This document shows positions 6,880 through 8,041 of a stretch of DNA of 8,041 nt, piece by piece. Location: assembly GCA_025353525.1 (NCBI GenBank), contig JANXOO010000065.1, positions 1 to 8,041 of the forward strand. Reading direction: 5' to 3'. A model generated the notes under the pieces. It made no database searches and was not told the DNA's origin. It saw only the letters and a program-made list of their open reading frames with translations. Source of the stretch: Schlesneria sp. (GTDB lineage Bacteria; Planctomycetota; Planctomycetia; Planctomycetales; Planctomycetaceae). How positions within the stretch are numbered: the first letter of the stretch is position 1; the number at the start of each line of letters is the position of its first letter. Made by a program: the position numbers and the translations under genes.

Positions 6880-7405
6880 AGATTTCCTTCACGTAAACGG
6901 ACACGGAGCTGGAGAACTCGGGAAAATTTGAAACGGATACTTCTCGCGGCTATCAATGAACCAATCGACCAAAGGGGTCTTACGCCGGGCGCACCGGGAT
7001 GCATCTCAATCCCGGTCGCTTCGAACGAAGTCCACTTTAGATCAAACGACTCGTTTCAGGCCGTGCGAAGTAAAGGCGGTGTGACGCGGTTGCATTGCTG
7101 CAATCCCGCCTGTTCCTTTTTTTCCTCAAAACTGTCATCGACATTCCAAAACCCGACGGTACGTCGGAACTGGCGGCTTTCGGCAATTGTTGCCGAAGTT
7201 CGTTGCGCCGAGACCTGCCGGTTCGATCTCGAAGACTGTTACGATCAGCGAAGAAATGGCGACGATGCCGGGAAGACCTGGCCTGATGAAAACTCCAGAG
7301 CCTGTTGGAATACGTGTTGCGCCGTCGCAGCGGAAGCCGCCTGACAGGATTAACGAGAGCAAGTGAAAAGCCGCTGTGTCGGCAAGGATTCAAATTCAAA
7401 AGGGA

Positions 7406-7438
7406 TTCACCACAGGCACAGAGAAGGCAAAGGCGGAG
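7406..7438 (+). repeat. CACAGAG-type inverted repeat, left arm
   Basis: The arm reads TTCACCACAG then GCACAGAGAA and a purine-rich tail. The complement of the right arm reads TTCACCACAG, then ten extra bases (AGACACCGAG), then GCACCGAGAA and a purine-rich tail. The shared blocks match at 10/10 and 9/10. Such CACCACAGAGACAC-type repeats are, from memory, dispersed in many planctomycete and related genomes. Confidence 0.75.
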
Positions 7439-7530
7439 TTTTGTTTCTTCCAAAAATGCCGGATGTGGATGTGGGAATCAGAAAAATCGGCTTGCTATGT
7501 TAACTCCCGATGCGGCTCCGTTCCCGGTCT

Positions 7531-7585
7531 GCTCGTTCTCTCTCTTCTCCTTCTTTCTCGGTGCCTCGGTGTCTCTGTGGTGAAC
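7531..7585 (-). repeat. CACAGAG-type inverted repeat, right arm
   Basis: On the minus strand this begins GTTCACCACAGAGACACC and continues into an almost pure A/G tract down to about 7540. It is the fuller of the two arms; the left arm lacks ten bases. The arms enclose about 90 bp without a gene. I see no target-site duplication outside the arms. Confidence 0.75.
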
Positions 7586-7702
7586 TTCTTCTCGTCACTG
7601 GACAGTAAGGCGACCGGCGTCCTGTTGAATGTTATCCTGTGACGATGAAATGACGTTCCGTTGAGCGAACGATTACCGGATGCCGGGCCGCCGATTCCAA
7701 GC

Positions 7703-7707
7703 GAGGT
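7703..7707 (+). promoter_or_regulatory. Shine-Dalgarno GAGGT deciding the TTG start at 7714
   Basis: GAGGT ends six bases before TTG 7714-7716. No ATG in that frame precedes the conserved N-terminal strand, so this site supports a TTG start for the nucleosidase gene. A nearby TTG at 7709 is out of frame. Confidence 0.75.
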
Positions 7708-7713
7708 ATTGAA

Positions 7714-8041
7714 TTGAGTGAACAAGTTTCTACCGAACCGTCGAAACCCGATGCGGCGCGGGCCGATGTCGGACTCGTTTGTGCTCTGCCACTGGAAATC
7801 GCCGATTTTCTCGGTCGCTGCTCGAAAATGAAGACGTATTCGGGTGGTCGATTCACGTTTCGGGGAGGGATCTACAAAGACATCCGTGTCGCGGTTGTGG
7901 AATCGGGACCCGGTCGGGATCGGGCTCGCCGCGCCACTGAGGCACTACTCGATGCACATTCACCGCGCTGGGTCATTTCAACCGGGTTCTGTGGCGGGCT
8001 TGTCAAGGAAGTGAAGGTGGGTCAGATCGTCGTTTCCAATG
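7714..8041 (+). CDS. Nucleoside phosphorylase/MTA-SAH nucleosidase superfamily protein, N-terminal part
   Basis: The frame opens at TTG 7714 and runs off the right edge after 109 codons. Residues 18-31 (D-V-G-L-V-C-A-L-P-L-E-I-A-D) match the first strand of MTA/SAH nucleosidases, with E28 at the place of E. coli MTAN Glu12, a catalytic residue. V-E-S-G-P-G-R (about 64-70) matches the S-G-I-G-K loop, and S-T-G-F-C-G-G-L followed by V-G-Q-I-V-V-S (about 92-108) matches the N-T-G-S-A-G-G-L...V-G-D-I-V-V-S block. The catalytic Asp and the rest of the fold lie outside. Family knowledge says these cytosolic enzymes cleave the N-glycosidic bond of methylthioadenosine or S-adenosylhomocysteine. The P-L preceding E28 differs from the E-E of MTAN, so another nucleoside or the hopanoid HpnG branch is possible. 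The first 17 residues are a polar tail outside the fold. It seems to be transcribed alone or as the first gene of a unit. Confidence 0.9.
   Translation, partial: MSEQVSTEPSKPDAARADVGLVCALPLEIADFLGRCSKMKTYSGGRFTFRGGIYKDIRVAVVESGPGRDRARRATEALLDAHSPRWVISTGFCGGLVKEVKVGQIVVSN

Larger units (their letters stand above)
6880..7713. other. Long intergenic region, no convincing gene; hairpins and a CACAGAG-type inverted repeat
   Basis: About 830 bp separate the divergently oriented small-peptide gene and nucleosidase gene. Several frames are open for 75-236 codons, but the peptides are rich in Arg, Cys and Ser, lack ribosome sites and match nothing I know. Visible structure: an 8-bp hairpin ACCGGGAT/ATCCCGGT at 6993-7016; an imperfect stem at 7086-7109 followed by seven T (7117-7123); a hairpin TTCGGCAA/TTGCCGAA with a three-base loop at 7179-7197; and the inverted repeat at 7406-7585. 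A 36-codon ORF from ATG 7256 to TGA 7366 is possible but unsupported by a ribosome site. The promoter of the small gene should lie at about 6890-6990; I could not identify it. Confidence 0.55.

Noticed and set aside
7086..7123. Stem with two-base bulge followed by seven T, as a plus-strand terminator
   Set aside because: The T run starts about seven bases after the stem, the stem is imperfect, and no plus-strand gene precedes it.
7179..7197. Eight-base-pair hairpin TTCGGCAA/TTGCCGAA as a terminator
   Set aside because: No T run follows on either strand; it may be a chance palindrome.
6634..7344. A 236-codon plus-strand open frame starting at ATG 6634
   Set aside because: It runs through the terminator hairpin and antisense through the well-supported small secreted-peptide gene, has no ribosome site, and encodes a Cys/Arg/Ser-rich sequence with no recognisable features.
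7135..7362. A 75-codon minus-strand frame with a hydrophobic stretch
   Set aside because: It starts at TTG with no Shine-Dalgarno sequence, and the hydrophobic stretch is not followed by anything recognisable.
7037..7453. A 138-codon minus-strand open frame
   Set aside because: The peptide is Arg-rich and irregular, it starts within the inverted-repeat element's left arm, and it has no supported start.

Overview
The window looks like chromosomal DNA of a planctomycete. This is an inference from a very large exported PQQ-type beta-propeller protein, loosely packed genes with long spacers, GTG/TTG start usage, and an imperfect inverted repeat of the CACAGAG type. No marker gene here fixes the genus.

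Layout. The left edge carries the first 25 codons of an ABC transporter ATPase on the minus strand (76 to 1). After a long divergent spacer comes a plus-strand pair. The first gene (best start 565, stop 5160) encodes a roughly 1,530-residue exported protein: a signal peptide, a helical region, a propeller, a second helical region and a second propeller. The second gene (5160-6131) overlaps it by one base (TGATG) and encodes a six-helix membrane protein of unknown function, with a D-x3-T...E-x-N-P motif recalling DUF5658. The overlap and the well-placed Shine-Dalgarno sequence argue that the two are translated together and may act together in the cell envelope.

From 6132 to 6693 I see no convincing gene. 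The stretch does hold a strong intrinsic terminator (6481-6518), a nested foldable region just before it and a promoter-like pair about 250 bp upstream, so a small RNA is possible. Next is a minus-strand gene for a 61-residue secreted basic peptide (6879-6694) with its own hairpin terminator. The 6880-7713 spacer contains hairpins, a possible 36-codon ORF and a CACAGAG-type inverted repeat pair (7406-7585). At the right edge a plus-strand gene starts at TTG 7714 and runs out of the window. It is clearly a nucleoside phosphorylase/nucleosidase superfamily member resembling MTA/SAH nucleosidase.

No complete defence, mobile or biosynthetic system is visible. The items most worth a second look are the double-propeller/membrane-protein pair, the candidate terminated RNA, the repeats flanking the signal-peptide segment, the pentapeptide tandem repeat in the first propeller, and the CACAGAG element.
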